From Symbiodinium natans (taxonomy: Eukaryota; Sar; Dinophyceae; Suessiales; Symbiodiniaceae): a DNA stretch of 44,071 nucleotides. Below the pieces are notes generated by a model, which saw nothing but the letters and a program-made list of their open reading frames with translations, was not told the DNA's origin and searched no databases. Within the stretch, counting starts at the first letter, position 1. Each line of letters opens with the position of its first letter. Location: NCBI GenBank assembly GCA_905221605.1, contig CAJNDS010000649.1, forward strand, positions 55,001-99,071. Reading direction: 5' to 3'. Shown here in pieces: positions 35,264 to 43,223 of this stretch. Made by a program: the position numbers and the translations under genes.

Positions 35264-35405
35264 GGGTTTAGGGTTTAGGGTTTAGGGTTTAGGGTCTAGG
35301 GTCTAGGGTCTAGGGTCTAGGGTCTAGGGTCTAGGGTCTAGGGTCTAGGGTCTAGGGTCTAGGGTCTAGGGTCTAGGGTCTAGGGTCTAGGGTCTAGGGT
35401 CTAGG
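35264..35405 (+). repeat. TTTAGGG then TCTAGGG array
   Basis: After four canonical copies, about 16 homogeneous TCTAGGG copies. Confidence 0.95.
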
Positions 35406-35496
35406 GCTTAGCGAGGGTATAGGGTTTAGGGTTTACAAGGAGGTGCCCCCAGGGTTTTGGGTCTCCTGTGCCATCCAATGCAAGCTCGGTCTCCAG

Positions 35497-35571
35497 GGTT
35501 TCAATGGTGAGCCCGCGGACCCTCGCGCCTTGAAAGGTTCGGAGTTCGACCCGAAGTTCATAGAGTTTTAA
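35497..35571 (+). CDS. Candidate terminal exon
   Basis: GTCTCCAG acceptor, phase 0 as left by 35255: GFNGEPADPRALKGSEFDPK then FIEF, TAA at 35569. A GTGAGC donor after GFN is an alternative. Frame also open upstream to about 35455. Confidence 0.5.
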   Translation, partial: GFNGEPADPRALKGSEFDPKFIEF

Positions 35572-35636
35572 CACTGGTTTTGGGGGTTTGGGTTCAGGGT
35601 TGTAGGGTTTAGGGTTGTAGGGTTTTGGGTTGAGGG

Positions 35637-35830
35637 TTGAGGGTGCGTGCTTCACCTTATTCCTGCTTTAAGTACACGCTGCAGCATGGCGACCAAAACA
35701 GCAGCGGGAACCTCAAACCCGATATCGACTCCAGATTGAAGCCGACCCTCAAACCCTCGACCCTCCCCTCACCCCCTACCACCCCCATAAACCCTAAACC
35801 CACACAAGCCGCAAGTCCACCAGGGATCTT
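35637..35830 (+). other. Possible 5' exon of a new gene
   Basis: ATG at 35686 opens MATKTAAGTSNPISTPD (stop); an offset frame is open over 35637-35830 (QHGDQNSSGNLKPDIDSRLK). Not resolved. Confidence 0.25.
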
Positions 35831-35838
35831 CTCGGCAG

Positions 35839-35911
35839 GAGTTCGAGTCCGAGCCGAAGATGGACTTGCAGAAGAAGATCCATGGCACCAAGGCGGCCCG
35901 GTGGACTGTGG
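35839..35911 (+). CDS. Candidate exon (charged)
   Basis: CTCGGCAG acceptor, GTTTAC donor at 35912: EFESEPKMDLQKKIHGTKAA then RWTV. Confidence 0.62.
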
Positions 35912-35983
35912 GTTTACGTGTCATGGTTTAGGGTTTTAGGGTTTCAGGGTTTGGGGGCTTCGGGTTTGGGGTTTGCTACCCAG

Positions 35984-36184
35984 GACCCTTTCACCACCTT
36001 TTGTTGCAAGTGGGGCTGTCATCTGCTAGATTTAGCGGTACTTGAGCGTAGAGGCGCGGACCAAACTGCCTTGTGGCTGAGACCTTGCAGTCTCTGCAGT
36101 GGGAATTTTCCCACGTGCATCCCACTGTGCACGAGTCCTGTACACAGTTTGGGAGACACCTTTCGTATAGAGGCGGCGACCTGA
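35984..36184 (+). CDS. Candidate exon, Cys-containing, with stop
   Basis: CTACCCAG acceptor, 66 open codons to TGA 36182: DPFTTFCCKWGCHLLDLAVL then ERRGADQTALWLRPCSLCSG and more. A short alternative (GPFHHLLLQ, GTGGGG donor) fits the 35911 phase better. Confidence 0.42.
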   Translation, partial: DPFTTFCCKWGCHLLDLAVLERRGADQTALWLRPCSLCSGNFPTCIPLCTSPVHSLGDTFRIEAAT

Positions 36185-36291
36185 AGCAGGTCTTTCGCAC
36201 ATAGGGTGAGTTGGCTTCAGCTTGAGTTTCAAGGCTTGGTGCTGGATGTTTACATTGAGGGTGAACTGGTGTGACCGACTTGTCGTTTCAG

Positions 36292-36321
36292 GGTTCTGTC
36301 CGGAAGCCTACTGCAAGAAAG
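36292..36321 (+). CDS. Candidate micro-exon (basic)
   Basis: CGTTTCAG acceptor, GTTTTGGGG donor: GSVRKPTARK, phase 0-0. Confidence 0.47.
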
Positions 36322-36410
36322 GTTTTGGGGTTTGAGGTTTGGGGTTCCCCTGACTAGACGAACTTTAGTGGAGGATCCTATCAGTAGGGGAGTCCAGATC
36401 GCTGGGCCAG

Positions 36411-36512
36411 GCGAAGGAGGACGACAATCCTGGGGACGACAATCCCGGAGACGACCCGGAGCGCTTGCGTTTCACGTTGGACTACAGAGAGGGCCTTCAG
36501 TTTCTATACTAG
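36411..36512 (+). CDS. Candidate terminal exon with DDNPG repeat
   Basis: GGGCCAG acceptor: AKEDDNPGDDNPGDDPERLR then FTLDYREGLQFLY, TAG at 36510. Two to three DDNPG units (15-nt tandem). Phase 0 fits 36321. One of the clearest coding blocks. Confidence 0.67.
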   Translation, partial: AKEDDNPGDDNPGDDPERLRFTLDYREGLQFLY

Positions 36513-36674
36513 CTTTAGCCAAGGGCGTGTATCCGACGGCGCCATACTTCTAGCCAAACATAGCCCTTGAAAGCTCGGCCCCTAAATTTCGCAACTCCTA
36601 AACTCCAAACACCCCAGCCCAAATCAGGGTTTCTTGTTGCATTCTACTTGTGTTTCCGGGGCTCCTCCCCGCAG

Positions 36675-36743
36675 GACGTGCGACGCAAGCAGTGTCTAGT
36701 CCAATACCAAAGGCCCAACACAGGCAATAATTACAATGGATGA
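36675..36743 (+). CDS. Candidate exon with stop
   Basis: CCCGCAG acceptor: DVRRKQCLVQYQRPNTGNNY then NG, TGA. Confidence 0.43.
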   Translation, partial: DVRRKQCLVQYQRPNTGNNYNG

Positions 36744-36963
36744 ATCAAGGCATGACGATATACATGTGTATGTTCATATAGAAGAACATACGTCGTATAC
36801 ATATGCAGGAGGAAATGGCTCTGACAGTTACCAGCGGCCAGCACCGACGCCATTGACCTGTTTGTCCCAGACCCCACTCCCACCGAATTCCCACTATCAG
36901 ACCCGAAGCAACCTAAAGCCTCAAGCCCACGGGGAGGGCCCCCTAGTTCTACAGATGGCCTAA
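36736..36963 (+). CDS. Unassigned 75-codon ATG ORF
   Basis: MDESRHDDIHVYVHIEEHTS start, stop TAA. Overlaps the next candidate in another frame, so only one can be right. Confidence 0.3.
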   Translation: MDESRHDDIHVYVHIEEHTSYTYAGGNGSDSYQRPAPTPLTCLSQTPLPPNSHYQTRSNLKPQAHGEGPLVLQMA

Positions 36964-36986
36964 ACTACACAACCCCTGTACCCTAA
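36828..36986 (+). CDS. Candidate terminal exon (Pro/Asp-rich)
   Basis: CTGACAG acceptor: LPAASTDAIDLFVPDPTPTE then FPLSDPKQPKASSPRGG; TAA at 36984 formed by CCCTAAA. Composition favours this frame over the overlapping ORF. Confidence 0.48.
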   Translation, partial: LPAASTDAIDLFVPDPTPTEFPLSDPKQPKASSPRGGPPSSTDGLNYTTPVP

Positions 36987-37017
36987 ACCTTAAAACCTAG
37001 AACCCAAGGTTAACCTT

Positions 37018-37114
37018 GGGATGTTCCCCCTTATACGAAGAGTCCTGCATAGGGATTATAGCAGCAGGGGGTACTAATTATGATCCCGATTGAGGACTGT
37101 TAGTACAAGGGACC
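37018..37114. mobile_element. TIR element, GGGATGTTCCCCC family
   Basis: CCCTTATAC...GAGTCCT...GGGAT at left, inverted at right (AGGACTGTTAGTACAAGGG). Second copy 39898-39997, fragment at 43671-43690. Confidence 0.6.
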
Positions 37115-37285
37115 CTAAACCCTAAACACTAAACCCTAAACCTAAAACCCTAAACCCTAAACCCTTAAACCCTTAAACCCTTAAACCCTAAACCTCAAAC
37201 CCTAAACCCTGAACCCCTAAACCCTAAACCCTAGAAACCCTATAAACCCTAAAACCCTAAAACCCTATAAACCCTAAACCCCAAA
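37115..37285 (-). repeat. CCCTAAA array with variants
   Basis: Canonical, CCCTTAAA and CCCTATAAA units. Confidence 0.9.
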
Positions 37286-37301
37286 CACTCCTGCTTTCCA
37301 G

Positions 37302-37373
37302 GAGGCGGTGCCCGACGACACCGAGACCGAAACCGGCGCCGGTGCCTCCCAGGACCAGAGGGCTTCGGGATGA
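37302..37373 (+). CDS. Candidate exon with DTETE motif
   Basis: CTTTCCAG acceptor: EAVPDDTETETGAGASQDQR then ASG, stop TGA; a GT (37341) or GA (37353) donor is more likely. Shares GACACCGAGACCGA with 37829-37842. Confidence 0.52.
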   Translation, partial: EAVPDDTETETGAGASQDQRASG

Positions 37374-37387
37374 TTCGGGCTGGGCTT

Positions 37388-37500
37388 CAGAGGGTTTAGG
37401 GTTTAGGGTTTAGAGTTTAGGGTTTAGGGTTTAGGGTTTAGGGTTTAGGGTTTAGGGTTTAGGGTTTAGGGTTTGGGGGGGGGCTTCAGAGGGTTTAGGG
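37388..37500 (+). repeat. TTTAGGG array with duplicated edge
   Basis: GGGCTTCAGAGGGTTTAGGG occurs at both 37382 and 37479, bracketing the array. Confidence 0.9.
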
Positions 37501-37588
37501 TTTGGGGCTTAGGGCCCCAAAGTCTCAAGCCCTAACGCGCACAGGCCTGCAGGGTGTTACAGGGCTTTATAGGGTTCATGGGGTTCAT

Positions 37589-37642
37589 GTGCCTATATAG
37601 TATATACGTGGTCCTTAAACGAGATACTATATATAGGTACAG
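37589..37642. repeat. Small hairpin
   Basis: GTGCCTATATAGTATAT is matched by ATACTATATATAGGTAC, loop about 18 nt. Confidence 0.75.
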
Positions 37643-37654
37643 AGTTACTGGAGG

Positions 37655-37800
37655 TATAAGGAGGCACCCCTGGAAGGGGCCCTCAATCTTATTCTCCTAT
37701 ATAACCCCTATATATACGCATATAGTCCCAAAATACCGAAGTAGCCCAGAAACAACCCCAAGTAACCCCGAAGCTCCCTTATGAGGGCCCCTCCTTTAGT
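37655..37800. mobile_element. AAGGAGG...CCTCCTTTA TIR element
   Basis: Relative of the GGGGCCCC family (TAAGGAGGCACCCC; GAGGGCCCCTCCTTTA). Another at 40991-41117. Confidence 0.5.
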
Positions 37801-37823
37801 CCCTTAAGCAAAGTACGGTCCAG

Positions 37824-37862
37824 GATGGGGACACCGAGACCGAGGACGCGGCAGAGACACAG
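37824..37862 (+). CDS. Candidate exon with DTETE motif
   Basis: CGGTCCAG acceptor, GTTCGG donor: DGDTETEDAAETQ, phase 0-0. Appears paralogous to 37302. Confidence 0.6.
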
Positions 37863-37923
37863 GTTCGGGCAGTGTCGGGTTTGCGATGTTGCGCAGGGCT
37901 TACAATCCTGAACCCTAAGCCCC

Positions 37924-38017
37924 AAACCCTAAATCCTAGCCCTAAACCCTAAACCCTAAACCCTAAACCCTAAACCCTAAACCCTAAGCCCTAAACCCTA
38001 AACCCTAAACCCTAAAA
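37924..38017 (-). repeat. CCCTAAA array
   Basis: Twelve repeats with two CCCTAAG variants. Confidence 0.92.
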
Positions 38018-38191
38018 GCCCCAAATCCCGAATGCCCAACACCCCGAATGCCCAATGCCCTCATCCCTGAGTTTCACAAACGGTCTGAACCCTAAGCCCC
38101 AAGTAGTCCACAATTCCCCCTAAGCCCTGCAAGCCCTTCGAGGAAGCCCCTTCCCAACACCCGAAATTCCCTCACCCAACTCAATCCCCAG

Positions 38192-38398
38192 GTCGTTCGG
38201 GGCGATCAGGAGGACACAACCACCCCTGCGGAAGACGATGACTCGACTACTACCGAGGCAGTTCCTTGGGTCCCTAACCCTCTTTTGGATTTGCCGGTGG
38301 TCCGGCCTCAGTGGCTTACCCGCAACTCCCCTATGCTAGTGCGAAAATCCTCTCCGGTGGGACATAGCACTGCGGCTGAAGGGTTGGGGTTATGTAGG
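38192..38398 (+). CDS. Candidate exon, longest D/T/E-type
   Basis: ATCCCCAG acceptor, donor GTTTAGG at 38399. 69 codons phase 0-0: VVRGDQEDTTTPAEDDDSTT then TEAVPWVPNPLLDLPVVRPQ, WLTRNSPMLVRKSSPVGHST. Acidic start, hydrophobic middle, basic end. A chance open frame of this length is unlikely. Confidence 0.67.
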
Positions 38399-38463
38399 GT
38401 TTAGGATATCGAACAGGGAGCCAGATACCACAGGGGGGCTACGCCAAAGTCGCTGTTTTGCAG

Positions 38464-38505
38464 GCTTATGAGACCAGCTTCGTCAACGTGACCCAAGAGG
38501 CACGG
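38464..38505 (+). CDS. Candidate exon
   Basis: GTTTTGCAG acceptor, donor GTTTAGGG at 38506: AYETSFVNVTQEAR. Phase agrees with 38398; the intron between is only 65 nt. Confidence 0.62.
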
Positions 38506-38669
38506 GTTTAGGGTTAAGCTAGTGTTTCGAGATCAATTGTAGGGTTGGGGGATGAGGGTTCGAGTTCAGGGGTTACTCCGTATCTTTGAAAGCTCTCCTT
38601 GGTAGCTTCCTAGACCCTAAACCCTCCAAACCCTACCCCCCTTTCAATATCATACACATATACACACAG

Positions 38670-38702
38670 TTTGCGAAGAAAGCATGCGCTGCTTTTTGTT
38701 GG
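38670..38702 (+). CDS. Candidate exon, two frames
   Basis: CACACAG acceptor. Phase 0: FAKKACAAFCW, GTTGTC donor. Alternative frame is open much longer: CEESMRCFLLGCPDVENMNT then PPEVPQLLPRHQ to about 38765. Confidence 0.45.
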
Positions 38703-38947
38703 GTTGTCCTGATGTTGAAAATATGAACACTCCGCCTGAAGTCCCTCAACTGCTGCCTAGACACCAAACCCTAAACCGAACAAATTAGGGTTTCGGGTTA
38801 GGTGTTAGGGGTTTACAGGGTTCAGGCAAGACACCCCATTCCTAAACCGTAACAAATCACGTAGCAAATGAGAATTTACGGGTACCCTAAACCCTAAACC
38901 CTAAACCCCCAAAACCCTAAACCCTAAACCCTAAACCTGGGGTTCAG

Positions 38948-38991
38948 GTGAACCTTGCAACATCCCAAAGTGGTCACTTCTCCAAGAGATG
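38948..38991 (+). CDS. Candidate exon
   Basis: GGTTCAG acceptor, GTCCCT donor: VNLATSQSGHFSKR, phase 0 to 2. Matches the phase of 39252. Confidence 0.52.
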
Positions 38992-39151
38992 GTCCCTTTT
39001 GGGGTCCTTTTTCAATAAGGCGGCCCCTCTTGATAAGGGTACTCCCTTAAACCCTAAAACCACAAAACCCTAAACCCTGAACCCTAAACCCGAAACCCTA
39101 CACCCTAAAACCCTAAACCCTAAACCCTAAACAAATTTTAGAGGGCTCACC

Positions 39152-39282
39152 AAGTAGTCCTCACGGGCCGAGGCCAAGGATGAAGATGTCACCTAAACCC
39201 TAAACCCTAAACCCTAAACCCTTTTGTAAACCTTACAACCTCCCAAAGTAGTGCTCGGGCTGAGGTGAAGGATGAAGATGTC
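39152..39282. repeat. Exon-start duplication flanking a CCCTAAA array
   Basis: AAGTAGT...GAGG..AAGGATGAAGATGTC occurs at 39153-39190 and 39246-39282; between them lies CCTAAACCCTAAA (39191-39221). The first copy is interrupted exactly after GATGTC. Confidence 0.8.
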
Positions 39283-39334
39283 AAGGAGCTGCAGAGCAGC
39301 GAGGTGTGGCCAGTCAAGGCAGCCAGAGCACATG
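39252..39334 (+). CDS. Candidate exon (charged)
   Basis: CAAAGTAG acceptor, GTACAT donor: ARAEVKDEDVKELQSSEVWP then VKAARAH. Phase 2 to 1, fitting 38991. Confidence 0.65.
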
Positions 39335-39830
39335 GTACATGGGGTGTTTGGGGTTTAGGGTTTAGGGTTTGGGTTTAGGGTTTAGGGTTTAGGGTGGCTA
39401 GCAGCACGGTTTTCGCACTGCTTATCTGTTATGCTTTTGTTGTTGAGTCTTGTTCTTCATGCGCCTATTGCTATTGACACGTGGTTTTGATACTGTTGTT
39501 GCCACTACAGATGTTATTGCCAGGGGGATGACTAAACCCATCTAAACCCATGTTCTTTGTAACACAGGTTCTCATTATTCATTGTTATGCGTCTTAGTAT
39601 TATATATGCACTGTTCAGTTTTTTTGTATTCTTACTATTGTGGATATCGTGGTGTGATGTTTTCTGATTTGAGTTATTGCTGGTACGTTACATCGTGTGA
39701 TTATCAACTGTGTTGCGTTGTGAGCAAATATGATTTGCAAGTATGATTGCGATTGTTATTGCTCGTGGTCTGTTATGGGCATGTTCGTTGTTGTTTTTGA
39801 CCGAATTAACATTTCTCGTTCTTTTTACAG
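39335..39830 (+). other. Conventional-looking intron
   Basis: G-array only at its start (39347-39395); the rest is T-rich unique sequence ending CGTTCTTTTTACAG, the clearest polypyrimidine tract plus AG in the window. Confidence 0.5.
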
Positions 39831-39844
39831 ACTCGGCTACTTAA
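39831..39844 (+). CDS. Candidate terminal exon
   Basis: Completes the 39334 codon as D, then SAT and TAA. Confidence 0.4.
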
Positions 39845-39897
39845 GCCCCCTCAAAACCCTAAGCCCGAAGCCCCTGTAACCCCAAATACCCAGAACT

Positions 39898-39997
39898 GGG
39901 GGTGTCCCCCTTAGTACTAACAGTCCTTAGTCGGGATCATACTAGGGGTTACTCTTCTTCCTCTTAAGGACCGTTAGTATAAGGGCGAGACATCCCA
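39898..39997. mobile_element. GGGATGTTCCCCC family copy 2
   Basis: GTCCCCCTTAGTACTAACAG and CCGTTAGTATAAGGG then CATCCC. Confidence 0.6.
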
Positions 39998-40182
39998 ACC
40001 CCAAAACCCATTTCTAGCTTGCCTTCGACCGGTGAGCGGCAACACTCGAAGGTCAGGGCCCAAGCCCTAGAACCCTAGAACCACCCCAAACTCTCGACGC
40101 CAGAGCCCCTCCTGAACTCATTAGGGTTGAGGGTTTAGGGTCCCCCAAAATCCACAGTCCCTAAATCCTAAGCAGCAGACAG

Positions 40183-40257
40183 ATGGCTTGGGAAGGGGGG
40201 GAGCAATACAAATTATGGCTCTCTTCTTGTTGGCACGCTCCCAACGCCGTGGAATGA
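40183..40257 (+). CDS. Small ORF or exon
   Basis: CAG then ATG: MAWEGGEQYKLWLSSCWHAP then NAVE, TGA. Tryptophan-rich. Confidence 0.35.
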   Translation: MAWEGGEQYKLWLSSCWHAPNAVE

Positions 40258-40500
40258 TATACTTCCATTATCGGAACCCCTGGAACCCCCCCCCCCCCCC
40301 AAATCCCCCCAACAAAAACCTGGTCCATAGTTTAGGTCACACCTCCGTAATCCTCAAACCCTAAACCCTAAACTCTATAAACCTTCAGCTTCTATGCTTC
40401 TAGGTCAGATCGGTAGTCTTGGGTTTAGGATAGGGACGTACAGTTGTGGAGGGTTTGGGGTTGAGGCTTTAGGGTTTAGGGCTAGGGCGGAGTAAACCAC
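40258..40500. other. Spacer
   Basis: Poly-C 40287-40301, short telomeric runs; a possible exon at 40405-40424 (VRSVVL). Confidence 0.4.
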
Positions 40501-40509
40501 AAATCGCAG

Positions 40510-40563
40510 GTTCGGAGGCACCTTCCTCGCGAGTTGTGCTGCCCCTTCGGACAGTGGTTCAGG
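40510..40563 (+). CDS. Candidate exon
   Basis: AATCGCAG acceptor, GTTTAG donor at 40564: VRRHLPRELCCPFGQWFR, phase 0-0. Confidence 0.53.
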
Positions 40564-40683
40564 GTTTAGTGATTTAGAGGTTGTAGGGTTTATATACCCT
40601 AAACCCTAAACCCTAAACCCAAAACCCAAAACCCACAGGGTCTAGGGTGAAATGACGTGTGCAACACGGTGTTCGTGTGACAG

Positions 40684-40767
40684 GACCAAAGAGTTCACAC
40701 TGCGGCGGAGTCGATCAAGGCCGCTGCGGCCTTGGCAGACAGCGCGCATTTCTGGGTGGATACCGGG
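40684..40767 (+). CDS. Candidate exon, strong
   Basis: TGTGACAG acceptor, donor GTTTAGGG at 40768. 28 codons phase 0-0: DQRVHTAAESIKAAAALADS then AHFWVDTG. Confidence 0.67.
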
Positions 40768-40821
40768 GTTTAGGGTTTAGGGTTTAGGGTTTACTGTAGG
40801 GTTTAGGGTTTAGGGTTTAGG

Positions 40822-40873
40822 GCGTATGTCGGTGCGGCAGTGCCTGCAGCTGGCATTCCCTCGAAGCGTGTTT
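40822..40873 (+). CDS. Candidate exon, three frames open
   Basis: After the G-array; AYVGAAVPAAGIPSKRVW ends at a GTGAGC donor. Two other frames are open, so frame is uncertain. Confidence 0.35.
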
Positions 40874-40990
40874 GGGTGAGCTGGACGAAGCAACTCTGTG
40901 GCTCCTGAACCCTTCAGGTTGCTCCGGCTGTTGCTTCTTGCTGAGCTAGTCAAGCAGTCGAAATCTAAAGAACCCTGAAGCCTCACACTC

Positions 40991-41117
40991 AAGGGACTAA
41001 AGGAGGGACCCTGAAAAGGGACCCGTTATGTAGGGGCTATTTAGGAGCCACTTAGGTACTATGTAAGGTATATCTAGGGGTTTACATAAGGTAGGGGTCC
41101 CTCCTTATGCCCCTTAG
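40991..41117. mobile_element. AAGGAGGG...CCCTCCTT TIR element
   Basis: AAGGGACTAAAGGAGGGACC at left, GGTCCCTCCTTATGCCCCTT at right, 127 nt. Confidence 0.65.
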
Positions 41118-41133
41118 CACACTGCCAACACAG

Positions 41134-41194
41134 GGCTGTAGTCGGTAGGCCTGAGCTTATTGAAGGCCTTCATTGGCAAGGCCGGCCAGTCTTT
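41134..41194 (+). CDS. Candidate exon
   Basis: CCAACACAG acceptor, donor GTTTAGGG at 41195. One leading nt then AVVGRPELIEGLHWQGRPVF. Confidence 0.57.
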
Positions 41195-41236
41195 GTTTAG
41201 GGTTTAGGGTTTAGGGTTTAGGGTTTAGGGTTTATG
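41195..41236 (+). repeat. TTTAGGG array
   Basis: Six repeats from the exon edge. Confidence 0.92.
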
Positions 41237-41518
41237 GGCTTAGTGAATAGGGGTGTAGTCAAGGGCTTAGGGGTTCGTGGTTAGAAGGTTTAGGGTTGAG
41301 ACTTCGTGCCTATGGATTCAGAGGTTCAGGGGTTCGTGCTTTGGGGCTTTTCCCCTAGATCGTAAATTCTTAAGGGCTCAGGTTTGTCTAGGGGCTAATT
41401 TCTGAGTCCTAGCTCATTTCTTCGAGCTGCGTGCATCTCCCAAGTACATGCGTACGTGGGCCCTCCGGGCAAAACCCTTACATCCCTAAACTTTCAATTC
41501 CATATTCCTCCTGCTGAG

Positions 41519-41578
41519 CCTGAGGCTAAGACGAAGAGCTCCCAGGAGAAGAGCGAGCGCGACTCAACAGACACTTGA
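41519..41578 (+). CDS. Candidate terminal exon (charged)
   Basis: CTGCTGAG acceptor, phase 0 as left by 41194: PEAKTKSSQEKSERDSTDT, TGA 41576-41578. Hydrophilic C-terminus. Confidence 0.57.
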   Translation, partial: PEAKTKSSQEKSERDSTDT

Positions 41579-41757
41579 TTGCATGTGTGGCACCACCCTA
41601 AACCCCAAACCCTAAACCCTGAACCCTAAACCCTAAACCCTGAACCCGACAACTTTCTTGGTGAATGTTTTGAAAGATCTACGGGCAACTACATGGTCCC
41701 CTAACACGGTCCCTGCCTTGTTTAAAGGGTTCTGCAGTGTGGGCCCTTGGGTTTGGT

Positions 41758-41920
41758 TTAGGGTTTAGGGTTTAGGGTTTAGGGTTTAGGGTTTAGGGTT
41801 TAGGGTTTAGGGTTTAGGGTTTAGGGTTTAGGGTTTAGGGTTTAAGTTTAAGGGTTAAGGGTTTAAGTTTAAGGGTTAAGGGTTTAGGGTCTAGGGTTTA
41901 GGGTTTAGGGTTTAGGGGTA
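41758..41920 (+). repeat. TTTAGGG array with TTTAAG interruptions
   Basis: Thirteen canonical copies, then two copies of TTTAAGTTTAAGGGTTAAGG, then canonical. Confidence 0.94.
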
Positions 41921-42046
41921 TATTAGCGGCATTTTTGGGTTAGATCGGTCGCGGACTAAACCCTGCGTAAACCCTAAGCCCTAAACGTTTCATGTGCTTG
42001 CTTCTCCTGGATCTGGGGTGCTTAATTTATGCCCACATCCAGACAG

Positions 42047-42136
42047 ATCCCGTCATTTGCTAGCCACATCACCTCCCCCAACTGCCGGCCGCACGCGCCG
42101 AACTTAGGGAACCGACGCCAAACCATTGAGCCGATA
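42047..42136 (+). CDS. Candidate exon
   Basis: CCAGACAG acceptor: IPSFASHITSPNCRPHAPNL then GNRRQTIEP. Followed by C-repeats; no GT donor. Confidence 0.33.
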
Positions 42137-42173
42137 AACCCTAAACCCGAAAAGCCGGAAGCCATGAACCCTA

Positions 42174-42227
42174 AACACGGCCTAAACGTCCATAAACACT
42201 ATAAGCACTTATTAAGGGGCCGTGTAA
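42174..42227. repeat. Small inverted repeat
   Basis: ACACGGCC at 42174 and GGCCGTGT at 42219. Confidence 0.55.
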
Positions 42228-42263
42228 CTACCTTAAGACAATGACGGGCCCTTACCTCGGATC

Positions 42264-42310
42264 CCTAAAGCCTAAACCCTAAACCCTAAACCCTAAACCC
42301 TAAACCCTAA
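42264..42310 (-). repeat. CCCTAAA array
   Basis: Six repeats, 21 nt before an acceptor. Confidence 0.92.
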
Positions 42311-42331
42311 AGCAAGACTGTTGCACTGCAG

Positions 42332-42427
42332 GTGGAGGCAGAGGCCACCGAGCACACAGGCGACGCCTCCGAGGAGACGCATGAGGCGAAGCCTCATGGC
42401 GGAAGCGAGCCGCTCACCTCAGATAGG
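42332..42427 (+). CDS. Candidate exon, strong, acidic
   Basis: GCACTGCAG acceptor, donor GTTTAGGG at 42428. 32 codons phase 0-0: VEAEATEHTGDASEETHEAK then PHGGSEPLTSDR. Confidence 0.7.
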
Positions 42428-42755
42428 GTTTAGGGTTTGGGTGTAGGGTTTACGGTTTAGGGTTTAGGGTTTAGGGTTTATTTCGCCAAGTCTGGTTTTA
42501 CGGTTTAGGGGCTTGAGGGCTTGGGGTCTTTTCAGGGCTTTCATGTGCATGTTCATGTTCACCCCCTTAAAGCCTGACACCCTACACCTTAGGGATTGTT
42601 GGGGTGTTTTTGAAAAACGTGTACTATAATTCCGAAGTTCCAAGATCAGTTTTTGAAACCCCCCTAATCCCTAAACCCATACACCCTAAACCCTAAACCC
42701 TGAACCCATACCGTAAACCCTAAACCCTAAACCCTGAACCCCTATGAATAGCCAG

Positions 42756-42821
42756 ATTGTGAGCGTGATCGGTGGATTTCACGGCTTTAAGTTCGTTGGA
42801 GCTGCAGGTTCACGGAACTGA
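42756..42821 (+). CDS. Candidate exon, possibly terminal
   Basis: AATAGCCAG acceptor: IVSVIGGFHGFKFVGAAGSR then N and TGA. Alternatively it leaves at GTTCAC (42808) or a second exon 42808-42834 (VHGTDHGPT, GTTTAGGG donor) is used. Confidence 0.47.
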   Translation: MVSVIGGFHGFKFVGAAGSRN

Positions 42822-43042
42822 CCACGGTCCTACCGTTTAGGGTTTGGGGGTTGGGGTTTAGGGGCCGCGTTCTCACGTTTTAAGGCTTGAGAAGCTTAAT
42901 CTAGGGAATGCAGGAGTTTAGGGCTTCAGGGTTTCGGGTTGAGGGTTCAGGGCTTACGGTTCAGGGTTTAGGGTTTAGGGGGTTTATAGGGTTTGGAGGT
43001 CGCCGAAACGGGGTCCTCACTAAGGGAACTGGCTGTGTGCAG

Positions 43043-43120
43043 ATCCAGGCATGGAGTTGTCATGTTCCAGTTACTTGTCAGTGGCCGGCTCAAGATGTGC
43101 AAACAAAACTTAGAAAAATA
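43043..43120 (+). CDS. Candidate exon before GCTGAGTA copy 3
   Basis: TGTGCAG acceptor: IQAWSCHVPVTCQWPAQDVQ then TKLRKI; ends phase 0 at the element edge. Reading on gives AE and TAG. Confidence 0.57.
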
Positions 43121-43223
43121 GCTGAGTAGGCGGCCTTTAACCTATTGGGGGTTATATAAATAGTCCTGCGGGTACCATAATTGAAAGTTCAACCTCTTTC
43201 GGCCAAGAGTACTCAGCAGCTAG
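43121..43223 (+). mobile_element. Introner-like element, GCTGAGTA family copy 3
   Basis: Begins GCTGAGTAGGCGGCC, ends AGTACTCAGCAGCTAG. As a 103-nt GC-AG intron it joins two open frames in phase, removing the in-frame TAG at 43127. Confidence 0.62.

Noticed and set aside
35401-35655. 84-codon minus-strand ORF
   Set aside because: Shadow of the + exon at 35497-35571 flanked by repeat-derived NPKPYNPKP.
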